A DNA stretch of 47,204 nucleotides from Lachnospiraceae bacterium (GCA_009911195.1 QXWV01000034.1:1-47204), one strand, 5' to 3'. Numbered from the stretch's first letter, positions 8,271 through 15,899 are shown. Notes: generated by a model not told the origin, from the sequence alone. Made by a program: numbers and translations.

Positions 8271-8900
8271 ATGGCAGGGGAAATTGTTTATTTGAAGGCG
8301 GAACGGAATGTGGAAGTTCCGGAAGATGATGTGTTTTTGAAGGATATAGCGAAAATATATTGTGCCAACGGGAATATCGCGGCTAAGGTGAAAGCGATAA
8401 AGGTGCACCGTTTTTCTGAGGCGGAACCCCAAAGGCAGGTATTCGGCATTTTAAAGTTAATTGAAATGATACAGCAGGCTTGCCCCAACGTGACGGTGGA
8501 AAACGTAGGGGAAACGGATGTGCTTGTGGAACGGGTGAACGTGGACAGTCATAAAGGAGGGACTCAATGGCTGAAAGTAGTATTCGTGGCATGCATAAGC
8601 TTTTTCGGCACGGCATTTACGATTATGGCATTTCATAATGATGTAGGAATTACCAAAGTATTCGGGAAGGTGTATGAACTGGTGATGGGGCAGCCTTCCC
8701 CGGGGTATTCCATACTGGAGGTGACTTATTCCATTGGGCTTGCTGTGGGGATAATCGTCTTTTTTAACCATATTGGGGGGAGAAGGATTACTAAGGACCC
8801 CACCCCTATTGAAGTGGAGATGCGGATTTACGAAAAGGATGTAAATGACGCGTTGGTGGAGACGGCGGACAGGGAGGGGAAGACGGTTGATGTTTCTTAA
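8271..8900 (+). CDS. spoVAA: Stage V sporulation protein AA
   Basis: SpoVAA is an inner-membrane component of the SpoVA system, which moves calcium-dipicolinate into the developing spore and releases it on germination. The 209-aa product has a soluble N-terminal half (VYLKAERNVEVPEDDVFLKDIA), then a transmembrane segment (VVFVACISFFGTAFTIMAF). The family-typical FHNDVGITKVFGKVYELVMG follows, then YSIGLAVGIIVFFNHIGG and PTPIEVEM, all recognisable against B. subtilis SpoVAA. The start at 8271 follows AGGAGA (8253-8258) by 12 nt; an upstream in-frame ATG at 8235 overlaps the promoter -10 and is unlikely. It overlaps spoVAB by 11 nt. Only AA and AB are here; spoVAC, AD and AE are not in this locus. 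Confidence 0.9.
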   Translation: MAGEIVYLKAERNVEVPEDDVFLKDIAKIYCANGNIAAKVKAIKVHRFSEAEPQRQVFGILKLIEMIQQACPNVTVENVGETDVLVERVNVDSHKGGTQWLKVVFVACISFFGTAFTIMAFHNDVGITKVFGKVYELVMGQPSPGYSILEVTYSIGLAVGIIVFFNHIGGRRITKDPTPIEVEMRIYEKDVNDALVETADREGKTVDVS

Positions 8901-9390
8901 GCATATTTTTTTAGGGGCAATGGGTATCAGCTTCGGAATGTTTGCGGCGGGCGGCGTCTTCACAGTATTGATATCCGTAGGGCTGATTCCACGTTTTGCA
9001 GGGAAAATGCATGTGAGCAGCAAGGTTTTCCTGTTTGAAGAGGCGGTGGTGTTTGGCACATTGCTGGGAGACTTTATCAGTGTGTTTGAAAGGCACGGGA
9101 AACTGGGGGAATTTGTTTTAAAAAATGAGTTATTTGGCCAAGGAAGGACAGAGGAAACCTGGTATGTGGCCGGAACAGCCATCATTGTTGTGTTTGGCTT
9201 TTTTGCAGGGATTTTTGTGGGCTGCCTCGCGCTCGCGATTGCGGAAATGCTTAATACAATACCGATTTTTTCCAGAAGAATAGGCTTTCGCCATGGGCTG
9301 GGCATCGCTGTGCTGGCGGTGGCTTTGGGGAAGGCGGTGGGAAGCCTGCTCTATTTTGCAAAAGCGGTATACCTGTATGGGGGGATGTGA
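8890..9390 (+). CDS. spoVAB: Stage V sporulation protein AB
   Basis: SpoVAB is a small multi-pass inner-membrane protein of the forespore SpoVA dipicolinate channel. The 166-aa product has about four hydrophobic segments. It keeps the family pattern GLIPR near residue 32, then EEAVVFGTLLGD, GFFAGIFVGCLALAIAEMLNTIPIFSRRIGFR and ALGKAVGSLL, which align with B. subtilis SpoVAB. It is somewhat longer than the 141-aa B. subtilis protein because of an extra loop (residues ~60-95). GGAGG at 8873-8877 inside spoVAA precedes the ATG by 12 nt and the genes overlap, so both depend on the same forespore promoter. Confidence 0.9.
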   Translation: MFLKHIFLGAMGISFGMFAAGGVFTVLISVGLIPRFAGKMHVSSKVFLFEEAVVFGTLLGDFISVFERHGKLGEFVLKNELFGQGRTEETWYVAGTAIIVVFGFFAGIFVGCLALAIAEMLNTIPIFSRRIGFRHGLGIAVLAVALGKAVGSLLYFAKAVYLYGGM

Positions 9391-9496
9391 CAGAAAACTG
9401 GCACATCCTTTTCGTTTGTTTCCTGCCGGGGTTTATGGATGACATGATGTAGCCTGTAGTGGAAATTTGATTCCCATGCAGTCAAGGCACGAAATC

Positions 9497-9525
9497 TTGA
9501 CAGAAAGAAAAAGCGGAGGTATCAT
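9497..9525 (+). promoter_or_regulatory. Sigma-A promoter of the PepSY lipoprotein gene
   Basis: TTGACA (9497-9502), 17-nt spacer, TATCAT (9520-9525), 35 nt before the start codon. The rest of the 170-nt gap after spoVAB shows no gene. Confidence 0.65.
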
Positions 9526-9560
9526 TTGGTATAGAAATTATCAGAAAGGATAGTGGGAGT

Positions 9561-10271
9561 ATGATGAGAGGATTATGCAGGAGATACAGACGGGTTTTGA
9601 TATGCAGCTTTGTGATAGCAACAGTTTTGCTGGCGGGGTGTTCAGGGAGTGGACAGGAGAGCCAACAGGCAGAGGGGCAGATGAAGGAGGGCACTGAAGA
9701 AGAACCGGTGAAGAGGGATATGCCCCCCGGGGAGCAGATGCAGGAGAGTGCATCGGGAGAACAGGCAACGAAAGATACAGTGGCGGAGGGGAATGGCCAG
9801 GCAGCAGTTACACAGGCGGATTCCGGCGATATCGGTTTGGAGTCAGCCAAGTTGGCAGCTTTGCAGAATGCCGGGCTGGAAGCAAATGATGTTACTTTTG
9901 TAAAAGAAAAAATGGACTATGATGACGGCAGGGCGGAATATGACATTGAGTTTGTAACCGATTCGACGAAGTATGAATATGAGGTGAAAGCTGATGATGG
10001 AAAGATTTTAAAGGCGGAACAGGAACCCATTACAAGGCTCATGGCCAATACCGGGACAGGGGATATTCTGGGAGCTGAAGATGCAAAAGCGGCGGCGTTA
10101 TCCCATGCCGGGCTGGCAGAGGGCCAGGCCATATTCTCCAAAGTGGAACTGGAAGAAGATGATGGCCGTATGGAGTATGAATTGGAATTTTATTCGGAAG
10201 GCAAAGAATACAGCTACAAAGTGGATGCTGTTTCCGGTGAAGTTTTGGAAATGGAAATGGAGTATGAATAA
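9561..10271 (+). CDS. PepSY-domain lipoprotein
   Basis: A secreted, lipid-anchored 236-aa protein. A basic N-terminus and hydrophobic stretch end in the lipobox LLAGC (Cys near residue 27). An acidic Gln/Glu-rich linker (~28-85) follows, then two tandem PepSY-type repeats (~90-155 and ~165-236). Each has the pattern AKxAAL-x-xAGL, then F-x-K-x3-D-x-DDGR-x-EY-x-(I/L)EF and (Y/S)EY-x-(V)KAD-x-DG. PepSY domains are known from peptidase propeptides and cell-surface proteins, with a proposed inhibitory role; the target here is unknown. AGAAAGGA (9543-9550) lies 10 nt before the ATG. The two repeats are clearly related and probably arose by internal duplication. Confidence 0.8.
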   Translation: MMRGLCRRYRRVLICSFVIATVLLAGCSGSGQESQQAEGQMKEGTEEEPVKRDMPPGEQMQESASGEQATKDTVAEGNGQAAVTQADSGDIGLESAKLAALQNAGLEANDVTFVKEKMDYDDGRAEYDIEFVTDSTKYEYEVKADDGKILKAEQEPITRLMANTGTGDILGAEDAKAAALSHAGLAEGQAIFSKVELEEDDGRMEYELEFYSEGKEYSYKVDAVSGEVLEMEMEYE

Positions 10272-10326
10272 GGGGCAGGCCCGGCCGTGAGTTTATTTTT
10301 ATTTAATTTCTTATTTTGCCATTATA

Positions 10327-10335
10327 TGATATAAT
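10327..10335 (+). promoter_or_regulatory. Extended -10 promoter of cls
   Basis: TGA-TATAAT at 10327-10335, with only a poor -35. The context (ATGATATAATGAAT) resembles the promoter at 7850-7858. It lies about 70 nt before the preferred GTG start. Confidence 0.5.
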
Positions 10336-10404
10336 GAATTCCAATATTTGATGTATGCAAAAGAGAAAGTGCAGTATTCTTATTTTAGGAAAGTTGGCGT
10401 TCGA

Positions 10405-11949
10405 GTGAAGAAATATTGGAGTATACTTTTTAAAATTGTGTTCAGCAGGACAATGATTACCGTGGCATTGCTCCTTGTTCAGATATTCTGGCTTTTTGCC
10501 GGTTTTAAATGGCTAGGGGAGTATTCGGAATTATCCCTGGTGTTTATGCTGGTGCTCAGCGCAGTGCTGCTGGTTCACATCATCAATAAAGACGAAACGC
10601 CAGAATTTAAGCTTACATGGGTCATTCCCATGTGTATAGCCCCGGTTTTCGGGGCATTGCTTTATCTGTTTATTATGGGAAACTGGGGAAATATAGGACT
10701 GAAAAAATCCCTGGACAGGAGACTGAAGGAAACGGAAGTTTTTATGCATACAGATGAAGGCACGAGACAGGAAATGGAAAATGCCAGCCGCCATATGGCT
10801 GGCCTTAGCCATTATGTGGAGCATATCGGGGGATTCCCTGCTTACAGAAATAGCCCGGTGACCTATTTCCCTACAGGGGAAGCGAAATATGAAGATTTGC
10901 TCAAGGAGCTGGAAAAGGCGGAGAAATTTATATTTCTGGAATATTTTATTGTAGAGCGGGGCAAAATGTGGAACGGAATTCTGGAAATTTTAGAGCGGAA
11001 GGCAAAAGAAGGTGTGGAAGTACGCGTTATGTATGACGGGATGTGTTCGCTGTTGCTGCTCCCGTATTCGTATCCGAAGAAGCTGCGCGCTATGGGAATA
11101 AAGGCAAAAATGTTTTCACCTATAAGGCCGCTGATGTCCACTTCCCAAAATAACAGGGACCACCGGAAGATTGTTGTAATAGATGGCAGGGCGGCTTACA
11201 CCGGAGGGGTTAACCTTGCGGATGAGTATATTAATGAAAAGATGAAATTCGGCCATTGGAAAGACACGGCTATTAAAGTGGAAGGGGATGCAGTTAAAAG
11301 CTTTACTGTAATGTTCCTGCAAATGTGGAACAGTGCGGAATGGGGAACGGAGGAGTACGGAAAGTATATACAGCCAGTGCCGGAGGCAGAAAAGAAGGGT
11401 GTGGGCTTTGTGGTGCCCTATGGGGATGGTCCTGCCACACCGGAGAATGTGGCGGAGACTGTATATCTGGATATTATCCACCATGCTGAGAAATTTGTTC
11501 ACATTATGACACCCTATTTTATAGTGGATAATGCCATGCTGGACGCTTTGCAGTATGCGGCCAGGCGTGGCGTGGATGTGCGGATTATTATTCCCCATAT
11601 CCCGGATAAAAAACCGATTTTTGCTATGTCCAGAACCTATTACCCCGATTTGCTGGCAGCGGGGATAAAAGTTTATGAATATGAGCCTGGGTTTATCCAT
11701 GCGAAAGTATTTGTATCCGATGATGAAAAAGCGGTAGTAGGGACCATAAATATGGATTACAGAAGCTTGTACCATCATTTCGAGTGTGCTGCCTATCTGT
11801 ACAAAAGCGAAGCAGTGGCTGATGTGGAAAAGGATTTTCAGGATACGTTGAAGCAGTGCATTGAGGTGGATATGGATTATTATAAAAAAATATTCGTCTT
11901 AAACCGTCTGATGGGGCGTGTGCTGCGGTTGATAGGGCCGCTGACTTAA
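10405..11949 (+). CDS. cls: Cardiolipin synthase
   Basis: A membrane phospholipase-D-superfamily enzyme that condenses two phosphatidylglycerol molecules to cardiolipin and glycerol. Two or three transmembrane segments lie in the first ~100 residues (TMITVALLLVQIFWLFAGF; LVFMLVLSAVLLVHII; IPMCIAPVFGALLYLFIMG). The PLD catalytic domains each carry an HxK(x)4D motif: HRKIVVID (with GGVN) and HAKVFVSD (with GTINMDYRS). A GTG at 10405 is preferred because AGGAAAG (10387-10393) sits 11 nt upstream and the product then begins VKKYWSILFKIVFSR, as related enzymes do. An ATG at 10351 is in frame but within ~10 nt of the likely transcription start and lacks a ribosome site. Length from 10405 is 514 aa, normal for the family. 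Confidence 0.9.
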   Translation: MKKYWSILFKIVFSRTMITVALLLVQIFWLFAGFKWLGEYSELSLVFMLVLSAVLLVHIINKDETPEFKLTWVIPMCIAPVFGALLYLFIMGNWGNIGLKKSLDRRLKETEVFMHTDEGTRQEMENASRHMAGLSHYVEHIGGFPAYRNSPVTYFPTGEAKYEDLLKELEKAEKFIFLEYFIVERGKMWNGILEILERKAKEGVEVRVMYDGMCSLLLLPYSYPKKLRAMGIKAKMFSPIRPLMSTSQNNRDHRKIVVIDGRAAYTGGVNLADEYINEKMKFGHWKDTAIKVEGDAVKSFTVMFLQMWNSAEWGTEEYGKYIQPVPEAEKKGVGFVVPYGDGPATPENVAETVYLDIIHHAEKFVHIMTPYFIVDNAMLDALQYAARRGVDVRIIIPHIPDKKPIFAMSRTYYPDLLAAGIKVYEYEPGFIHAKVFVSDDEKAVVGTINMDYRSLYHHFECAAYLYKSEAVADVEKDFQDTLKQCIEVDMDYYKKIFVLNRLMGRVLRLIGPLT

Positions 11950-11973
11950 AGGGGCGGAAACGAGGTTTGAACG

Positions 11974-12438
11974 ATGACTAGAACTGAATTTATGGATAGT
12001 TTGCAAAGAGCTTTGGCAGGAAGCCTGACCAGTAGCACGGTCAATGAAAATATGCGCTTTTATGAGGAATACTTTGATACCCAAATCCGCTCCGGGCAAA
12101 GTGAAGAAGAAGTGATAAACGGTTTGGGAGACCCTAGGCTGTTAGCGAAGACAATTATTCAGGCGGCCAAATATCAGGCAAGGAATTATGGTGGCAATAC
12201 CCCGGAATATGATGAAGTATACGAGGACGGAAGCCAGGGAGGGGGGCAGGCAAGGGGAGGAAGGAATTCTTTCCCCAATGTCTATCGCCTGCCGGGATGG
12301 CTGACTCTTGTATTGGGCGTGGCAGTTTTATGTGTGGTAATAGGTATAGTAGGTTCAGTTGTCTCCTTGCTTCTCCCGGTGGCCATACCGGTTTTGTGTG
12401 TGATTATTTTGGTAAGGTGGCTGCGAAGACGGAATTGA
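11974..12438 (+). CDS. DUF1700 (HAAS-domain) membrane protein
   Basis: A 154-aa protein. The N-terminal ~70 residues (MTRTEFMDSLQRAL, then MRFYEEYFD, SEEEVINGLGDPRLLAKTI) are the helical HAAS/DUF1700 module, a proposed signalling domain. A Gly/Asp-rich linker follows, then one or two hydrophobic segments (~108-148) and a basic tail (RWLRRRN). Such genes are often paired with a PadR-type repressor, but none is adjacent here. It follows cls by 24 nt and probably belongs to the same transcript. Confidence 0.75.
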   Translation: MTRTEFMDSLQRALAGSLTSSTVNENMRFYEEYFDTQIRSGQSEEEVINGLGDPRLLAKTIIQAAKYQARNYGGNTPEYDEVYEDGSQGGGQARGGRNSFPNVYRLPGWLTLVLGVAVLCVVIGIVGSVVSLLLPVAIPVLCVIILVRWLRRRN

Positions 12439-12523
12439 GAGATGGGCTTATATGGAAAAGAAGGCATATTTCCTTTTTTCTGAGTTCCTTTTACGAATTG
12501 GGCTATAAAGATATAAAATGAAT

Positions 12524-12550
12524 AGAGAGCCAGAAAGGGTCTGGCTCTCT
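12524..12550 (+). terminator. Hairpin after the DUF1700 gene
   Basis: AGAGAGCCAG (12524-12533), 7-nt loop, CTGGCTCTCT (12541-12550): a perfect 10-bp stem 86 nt after the stop codon. No T-run follows on the + strand, so it may be a processing site or a weak terminator. Confidence 0.5.
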
Positions 12551-12585
12551 AATGAGGGGAGTATAAATAATTAATATAAGGGTCT

Positions 12586-12620
12586 ATAAATAGAAACGAT
12601 GAAGGGTTATTTCTATTTAT
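12586..12620. repeat. Perfect 11-bp inverted repeat in intergenic region
   Basis: ATAAATAGAAA (12586-12596) and TTTCTATTTAT (12610-12620) with a 13-nt centre. The AT-rich arms and wide spacing suit an operator or a leader hairpin better than a terminator. Confidence 0.6.
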
Positions 12621-12664
12621 GAATCAATTATAACACGGATGGAAAAAAAAGCAATATCGTAATT

Positions 12665-12723
12665 AGTACTAAAGTCCTAACGTTTTTTCTGTGCAAATTT
12701 GATAAAAATGCAGTACTAAAGTC
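12665..12723. repeat. Two direct copies of AGTACTAAAGTC upstream of a small gene
   Basis: Identical 12-mers at 12665-12676 and 12712-12723, 47 bp apart, lie just upstream of the putative promoter of the 46-aa gene. They look like activator or repressor sites; I do not recognise the regulator. Confidence 0.55.
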
Positions 12724-12737
12724 TTAGAAAAAAATTT

Positions 12738-12769
12738 TGTATAATTTCTGGATAGATAAGGCATACTAT
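12738..12769 (+). promoter_or_regulatory. Possible sigma-G-like promoter before the 46-aa gene
   Basis: CATACTA at 12763-12769 is identical to the sigma-G -10 seen before spoVAA. The best -35 is TGTATA (12738-12743), giving a 19-nt spacer, one or two longer than ideal. A sigma-A-like TATAAT overlaps at 12740-12745, so dual or vegetative transcription cannot be excluded. Confidence 0.45.
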
Positions 12770-12803
12770 TCCCGTAACTAAAAATCATTAGGAGGAATGC
12801 AAA

Positions 12804-12944
12804 ATGTCTAAAAACGATTATAACCAGAATGAAAAACAGAACCAGGAGAACAAAGCAAATAACAGCAACAACGAAAAACAGAACCAGAAGAACAGCAACA
12901 GCAATAACTGCTCCAATAATAACCAGAAGAACAACAATTTCTAA
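12804..12944 (+). CDS. 46-aa Asn/Gln/Lys-rich small protein, possibly a spore protein
   Basis: The frame begins MSKNDYNQNEKQNQ and consists mostly of Asn, Gln, Lys, Ser and Glu. There is a single Cys near residue 36 and a loosely repeated NEKQNQ-(E/K)-N unit. It has no hydrophobic core. Evidence that it is real: AGGAGG (12790-12795) 8 nt before ATG, a CATACTA box 34 nt upstream and a strong terminator 12 nt after the stop. The composition recalls gamma-type small acid-soluble spore proteins and other Asn-rich forespore products, but I cannot assign it to a named family. It would be missed by length-filtered gene callers. Confidence 0.65.
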   Translation: MSKNDYNQNEKQNQENKANNSNNEKQNQKNSNSNNCSNNNQKNNNF

Positions 12945-12956
12945 GAGGGTTCTGGA

Positions 12957-12991
12957 GAGAGGCTGCGCCGGGAGAAAGCGCAGCCTCTTTT
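12957..12991 (+). terminator. Rho-independent terminator of the 46-aa gene
   Basis: AGAGGCTGCGC / GCGCAGCCTCT, 11-bp stem with a 9-nt loop (12969-12977), followed by TTTT. Confidence 0.85.
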
Positions 12992-13061
12992 AAGTTGTAC
13001 GAATGCAACAACGCACAGGGCAAGTCGGTTACACTTTTACGAATAAAAATTAATTACACGA

Positions 13062-13091
13062 TTGACAAAGTACAGGGATAAGCTTTATATT
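13062..13091 (+). promoter_or_regulatory. Sigma-A promoter of the rRNA methyltransferase gene
   Basis: TTGACA (13062-13067), 18-nt spacer, TATATT (13086-13091). Confidence 0.65.
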
Positions 13092-13165
13092 AAATGACAT
13101 ATAGAACTAATAGGAACTGTCATGCGGCGATTGGGCTGCAAAATTGTATGGATATGGAGCACTGG

Positions 13166-14320
13166 ATGAGAAGATTTGAATTGATTGCGCCCTGCCACTT
13201 TGGACTGGAAGCTGTTTTGAAAAGGGAAATCATTGATTTGGGTTATGATATCAGCAAAGTGGAGGATGGAAGGGTTACCTTTCTGGGCGACGAAGAAGCG
13301 GTTTGCCGTGCAAATGTATTTTTGAGGACGGCGGAAAGAATTTTGATTAAAGTGGGGAGTTTTCGGGCAGAAACATTTGAAGAACTTTTTCAGGGAACAG
13401 CCCATCTTCCTTGGGAAGAATTTATCCCTCAAAATGGGAAGTTCTGGGTGGCGAAGGCGGGCAGCGTAAAGAGCAAGCTGTTTAGCCCTTCCGATATACA
13501 GTCTATTATGAAGAAGGCAATGGTGGAGCGCTTAAGAAAGGTATATCATCAAAACTGGTTTGCAGAGGATGGGGAATCCTTTCCGGTTAGGGTTTTTCTG
13601 CTGAAGGATGAGGTTACCGTCGGATTGGATACTACGGGGGAATCGTTGCATAAGCGGGGATACCGTAAGATGTCTGTACAGGCACCGATTGCGGAAAATC
13701 TGGCGGCTGCATTGATTATGCTGACACCATGGAGGGGAGACCGCGTTTTAGTTGACCCTTTTTGCGGCAGTGGAACCTTTCCAATTGAGGCGGCCATGAT
13801 GGCGGCCAATATGGCTCCTGGGATGAACCGGACATTTTCGGCCATGGAATGGCATCATATAGTAGGAAAGAAAGTCTGGTATGACACTTTGGATGAAGCC
13901 AATGAAATGGTGGATTTGACGGTGGAAACGGATATCCAGGGGTATGATATTGATGAAAAAGCGGTGGCTTTAGCCAGGGATAATGCCCGCCTTGCAGGGG
14001 TGGAAGGGATGATTCACTTCCAAAAAAGAGGGGTTGACATGCTGAACCATAGCAAGAAATATGGTTTCATTATTACGAATCCGCCCTACGGGGAAAGAAT
14101 GGAAGAAGTGAATTTATCCGAAATATATGCGGTTTTGGGGGAACGGTTCACCATGTTGGATTCATGGTCGATGTATCTGATTTCTTCTTATGAAAAAGTG
14201 GAGAAGGATATGAGAAGAAAGGCAGATAAGAACCGGAAAATATATAATGGCATGTTGAAAACCTATTATTATCAGTTTATTGGACCGAAGCCGCCGATGA
14301 GAAAAAGGGCGGATGTATAG
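13166..14320 (+). CDS. RlmL/YpsC-type THUMP RNA guanine-N2 methyltransferase
   Basis: An S-adenosylmethionine-dependent methyltransferase probably forming m2G in 23S rRNA. The N-terminus (RFELIAPCHFGLEAVLKREI) and following ~150 residues form the ferredoxin-like/THUMP RNA-binding part. The catalytic domain has DPFCGSGTFPIEAA as SAM motif I, YDIDEKAVALARDNA as motif II and the catalytic NPPYGER as motif IV. The start at 13166 has GGAG (13156-13159) 6 nt upstream; in-frame ATGs at 13148 and 13154 are alternatives. Length of 384 aa fits the Gram-positive YpsC group, which lacks the C-terminal RlmK half found in Escherichia coli. It heads a housekeeping cluster with rdgB and a phosphoesterase. 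Confidence 0.88.
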   Translation: MRRFELIAPCHFGLEAVLKREIIDLGYDISKVEDGRVTFLGDEEAVCRANVFLRTAERILIKVGSFRAETFEELFQGTAHLPWEEFIPQNGKFWVAKAGSVKSKLFSPSDIQSIMKKAMVERLRKVYHQNWFAEDGESFPVRVFLLKDEVTVGLDTTGESLHKRGYRKMSVQAPIAENLAAALIMLTPWRGDRVLVDPFCGSGTFPIEAAMMAANMAPGMNRTFSAMEWHHIVGKKVWYDTLDEANEMVDLTVETDIQGYDIDEKAVALARDNARLAGVEGMIHFQKRGVDMLNHSKKYGFIITNPPYGERMEEVNLSEIYAVLGERFTMLDSWSMYLISSYEKVEKDMRRKADKNRKIYNGMLKTYYYQFIGPKPPMRKRADV

Positions 14321-14350
14321 TATTTGGAAAGAGGAGATAAGAAATAAGAT

Positions 14351-14950
14351 ATGACTGACAAAAGAATTGTCTTTGCAACAGGAAATGCAGGGAAAATGAG
14401 GGAAATCCGGGAGATTCTTTCGGATTTGGAGTTGGAAGTGGTATCTATGAAGGAAATCGGGATTGATATACCGATAGAAGAAGATGGAATCACATTCGAG
14501 GAAAATGCGTTGATAAAAGCCAGGGCGGTGGCCAGGCAGTGCGGGGAAATCGTCCTTGCGGATGATTCCGGGCTGGAGGTAGACTACCTGAACGGGGAGC
14601 CGGGGATTCATTCGGCCAGATATATGGGTGAAGAAACCCCATATTCTGTAAAAAATGCCAATATTATTAGCCGGCTGGAGGGAATACCGGATGAGAAAAG
14701 GGCAGCACGGTTTGCATGTGCCATTGCAGCCGTTTTCCCTGATGGACAGGAAATGGTCACTTCCGGGGAAATCAAAGGCAGGATAGATTATGAAGAAAAA
14801 GGGAAAAATGGGTTTGGCTATGACCCAATATTTTATGTGCCGGAATTTGGAAAAACAACGGCGGAACTGAGCGATGAAGAGAAAAACAGCATAAGCCACA
14901 GGGGGAGGGCATTGCGTAAAATGAAAGAAAAACTTAAGGCAAAGTTATAG
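14351..14950 (+). CDS. rdgB: XTP/dITP diphosphatase (Ham1/RdgB family)
   Basis: It hydrolyses non-canonical purine triphosphates (dITP, XTP) to monophosphates, keeping them out of DNA and RNA. The family signature is complete: VFATGNAGKMREI at the N-terminus, EDGITFEENALIKA near residue 45, LADDSGLEVDYLNGEPGIHSARY near 73, then GFGYDPIF and SHRGRAL at the end. 199 aa, normal length. GAGGAG (14331-14336) lies 14 nt before the ATG. It is followed 11 nt later by a phosphoesterase gene, an arrangement common in Firmicutes. Confidence 0.95.
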   Translation: MTDKRIVFATGNAGKMREIREILSDLELEVVSMKEIGIDIPIEEDGITFEENALIKARAVARQCGEIVLADDSGLEVDYLNGEPGIHSARYMGEETPYSVKNANIISRLEGIPDEKRAARFACAIAAVFPDGQEMVTSGEIKGRIDYEEKGKNGFGYDPIFYVPEFGKTTAELSDEEKNSISHRGRALRKMKEKLKAKL

Positions 14951-14961
14951 AAAGGGGAATT

Positions 14962-15441
14962 ATGCGAGTATTGATAGTAAGCGATACGCATCGTCAGAAT
15001 AAAAATTATTTCAGGGCATTGGAGCAGGCAGGGGCGGTAGATATGGTAGTTCACTGCGGGGATACGGAAGGAACAGAACTGGCCATTTGCAAAAGTATGG
15101 ACTGCCCGGTAAAAATCATTGCAGGGAACAATGATTTCTTTTGCGATTTGCCAAAAGAAGAAGAGTTCATGATTGGCGATTATCATGTATGGCTGACCCA
15201 TGGGCATAATTACTATGTTTCCATGGGGAATGAAATATTAAAGGAAGAGGCGGAAGCCAGAGGGGTGGATATTGTTATGTATGGCCATACCCATAAGCCG
15301 GTGGTGGATATCGGGGAAAACCTGACCGCTGTGAACCCGGGAAGCCTTACATACCCCAGACAAGTAGGGCGGAAGCCTTCATATATCATAATGGATTTGG
15401 ATGAAAAGGGGAAAGCACATTTCGAGATTCAGTATTTATAA
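14962..15441 (+). CDS. YfcE/MJ0936-family metallophosphoesterase
   Basis: A 159-aa calcineurin-like phosphodiesterase with all five metal motifs in order: VSDTH, HCGD, AGNND, THGH and GHTH, then the VNPGSLTYPR loop of the YfcE group. The natural substrate is unknown; relatives cleave model phosphodiesters in vitro. GAAAGGGG directly precedes the ATG, 11 nt after rdgB, so the pair is cotranscribed. Confidence 0.88.
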   Translation: MRVLIVSDTHRQNKNYFRALEQAGAVDMVVHCGDTEGTELAICKSMDCPVKIIAGNNDFFCDLPKEEEFMIGDYHVWLTHGHNYYVSMGNEILKEEAEARGVDIVMYGHTHKPVVDIGENLTAVNPGSLTYPRQVGRKPSYIIMDLDEKGKAHFEIQYL

Positions 15442-15460
15442 AAAAAATGAACAAAAAATG

Positions 15461-15489
15461 TTGACATAAGTAAAATACTATAATATAAT
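15461..15489 (+). promoter_or_regulatory. Consensus sigma-A promoter of the tRNA cluster
   Basis: TTGACA (15461-15466), exactly 17 nt, TATAAT (15484-15489): a full consensus match 34 nt before the first tRNA. Confidence 0.9.
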
Positions 15490-15522
15490 AGGTTTTGCGC
15501 TGTGACAAAGCAAGATGTATGC

Positions 15523-15597
15523 CGGGGTGTGGCTCAGCTTGGCTAGAGCGCCTGGTTTGGGACCAGGAGGTCGCAGGTTCGAATCCTGTCACCCCGA
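15523..15597 (+). tRNA. tRNA-Pro (UGG)
   Basis: Acceptor CGGGGTG pairs with CACCCCG (15590-15596). The anticodon stem CCTGG/CCAGG holds loop TTTGGGA, anticodon TGG. GGTTCGAATCC is the T-arm. CCA is not encoded. Confidence 0.95.
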
Positions 15598-15639
15598 CTT
15601 CTCAATCAAGAACAGCAAACCGTAGATATTCTGTATTTT

Positions 15640-15710
15640 GCGGGTGTAGTTCAATGGTAGAACACCAGCCTTCCAAGCTGGACACGTGGGTTCGATTCCC
15701 ATCACCCGCT
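15640..15710 (+). tRNA. tRNA-Gly (UCC)
   Basis: Acceptor GCGGGTG pairs with CACCCGC (15703-15709). Anticodon stem CCAGC/GCTGG with loop CTTCCAA gives anticodon TCC. CCA is not encoded. Confidence 0.95.
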
Positions 15711-15723
15711 GTTATATCAATAT

Positions 15724-15797
<74 letters not shown>

Positions 15798-15824
15798 TTT
15801 GGGATATATGTTTTATCTCACTAT

Positions 15825-15899
15825 GGTGGGTATAGCACAGTTGGCTAGCGCGTCAGATTGTGGCTCTGAAGGTCGAGGGTTCGAGTCCCTTTACCCACC
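15825..15899 (+). tRNA. tRNA-His (GUG)
   Basis: GTGGGTA (15826-15832) pairs with TACCCAC (15892-15898). The extra G at 15825 can pair with C at 15899, as expected for the G-1 of tRNA-His. Anticodon stem TCAGA/TCTGA with loop TTGTGGC gives anticodon GTG. Confidence 0.95.

Noticed and set aside
8107-8295. 62-codon frame overlapping the DUF3006 stop
   Set aside because: No ribosome site and it runs through the sigma-G promoter into spoVAA.
8457-9305. 282-codon open frame on the minus strand across spoVAA/spoVAB
   Set aside because: Antisense shadow of two well-recognised genes; no ribosome site and composition rich in Ser, Pro and Asn typical of reverse frames.
12439-12803. Known riboswitch or 6S-like RNA in the gene-free stretch
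   Set aside because: No T-box, TPP, SAM, c-di-GMP or other class signature could be recognised; only the repeats and promoter described.
14162-14899. 245-codon minus-strand frame opposite rdgB
   Set aside because: rdgB has all family motifs; the reverse frame shows no domain and many Phe/Ile runs from reversed codons.
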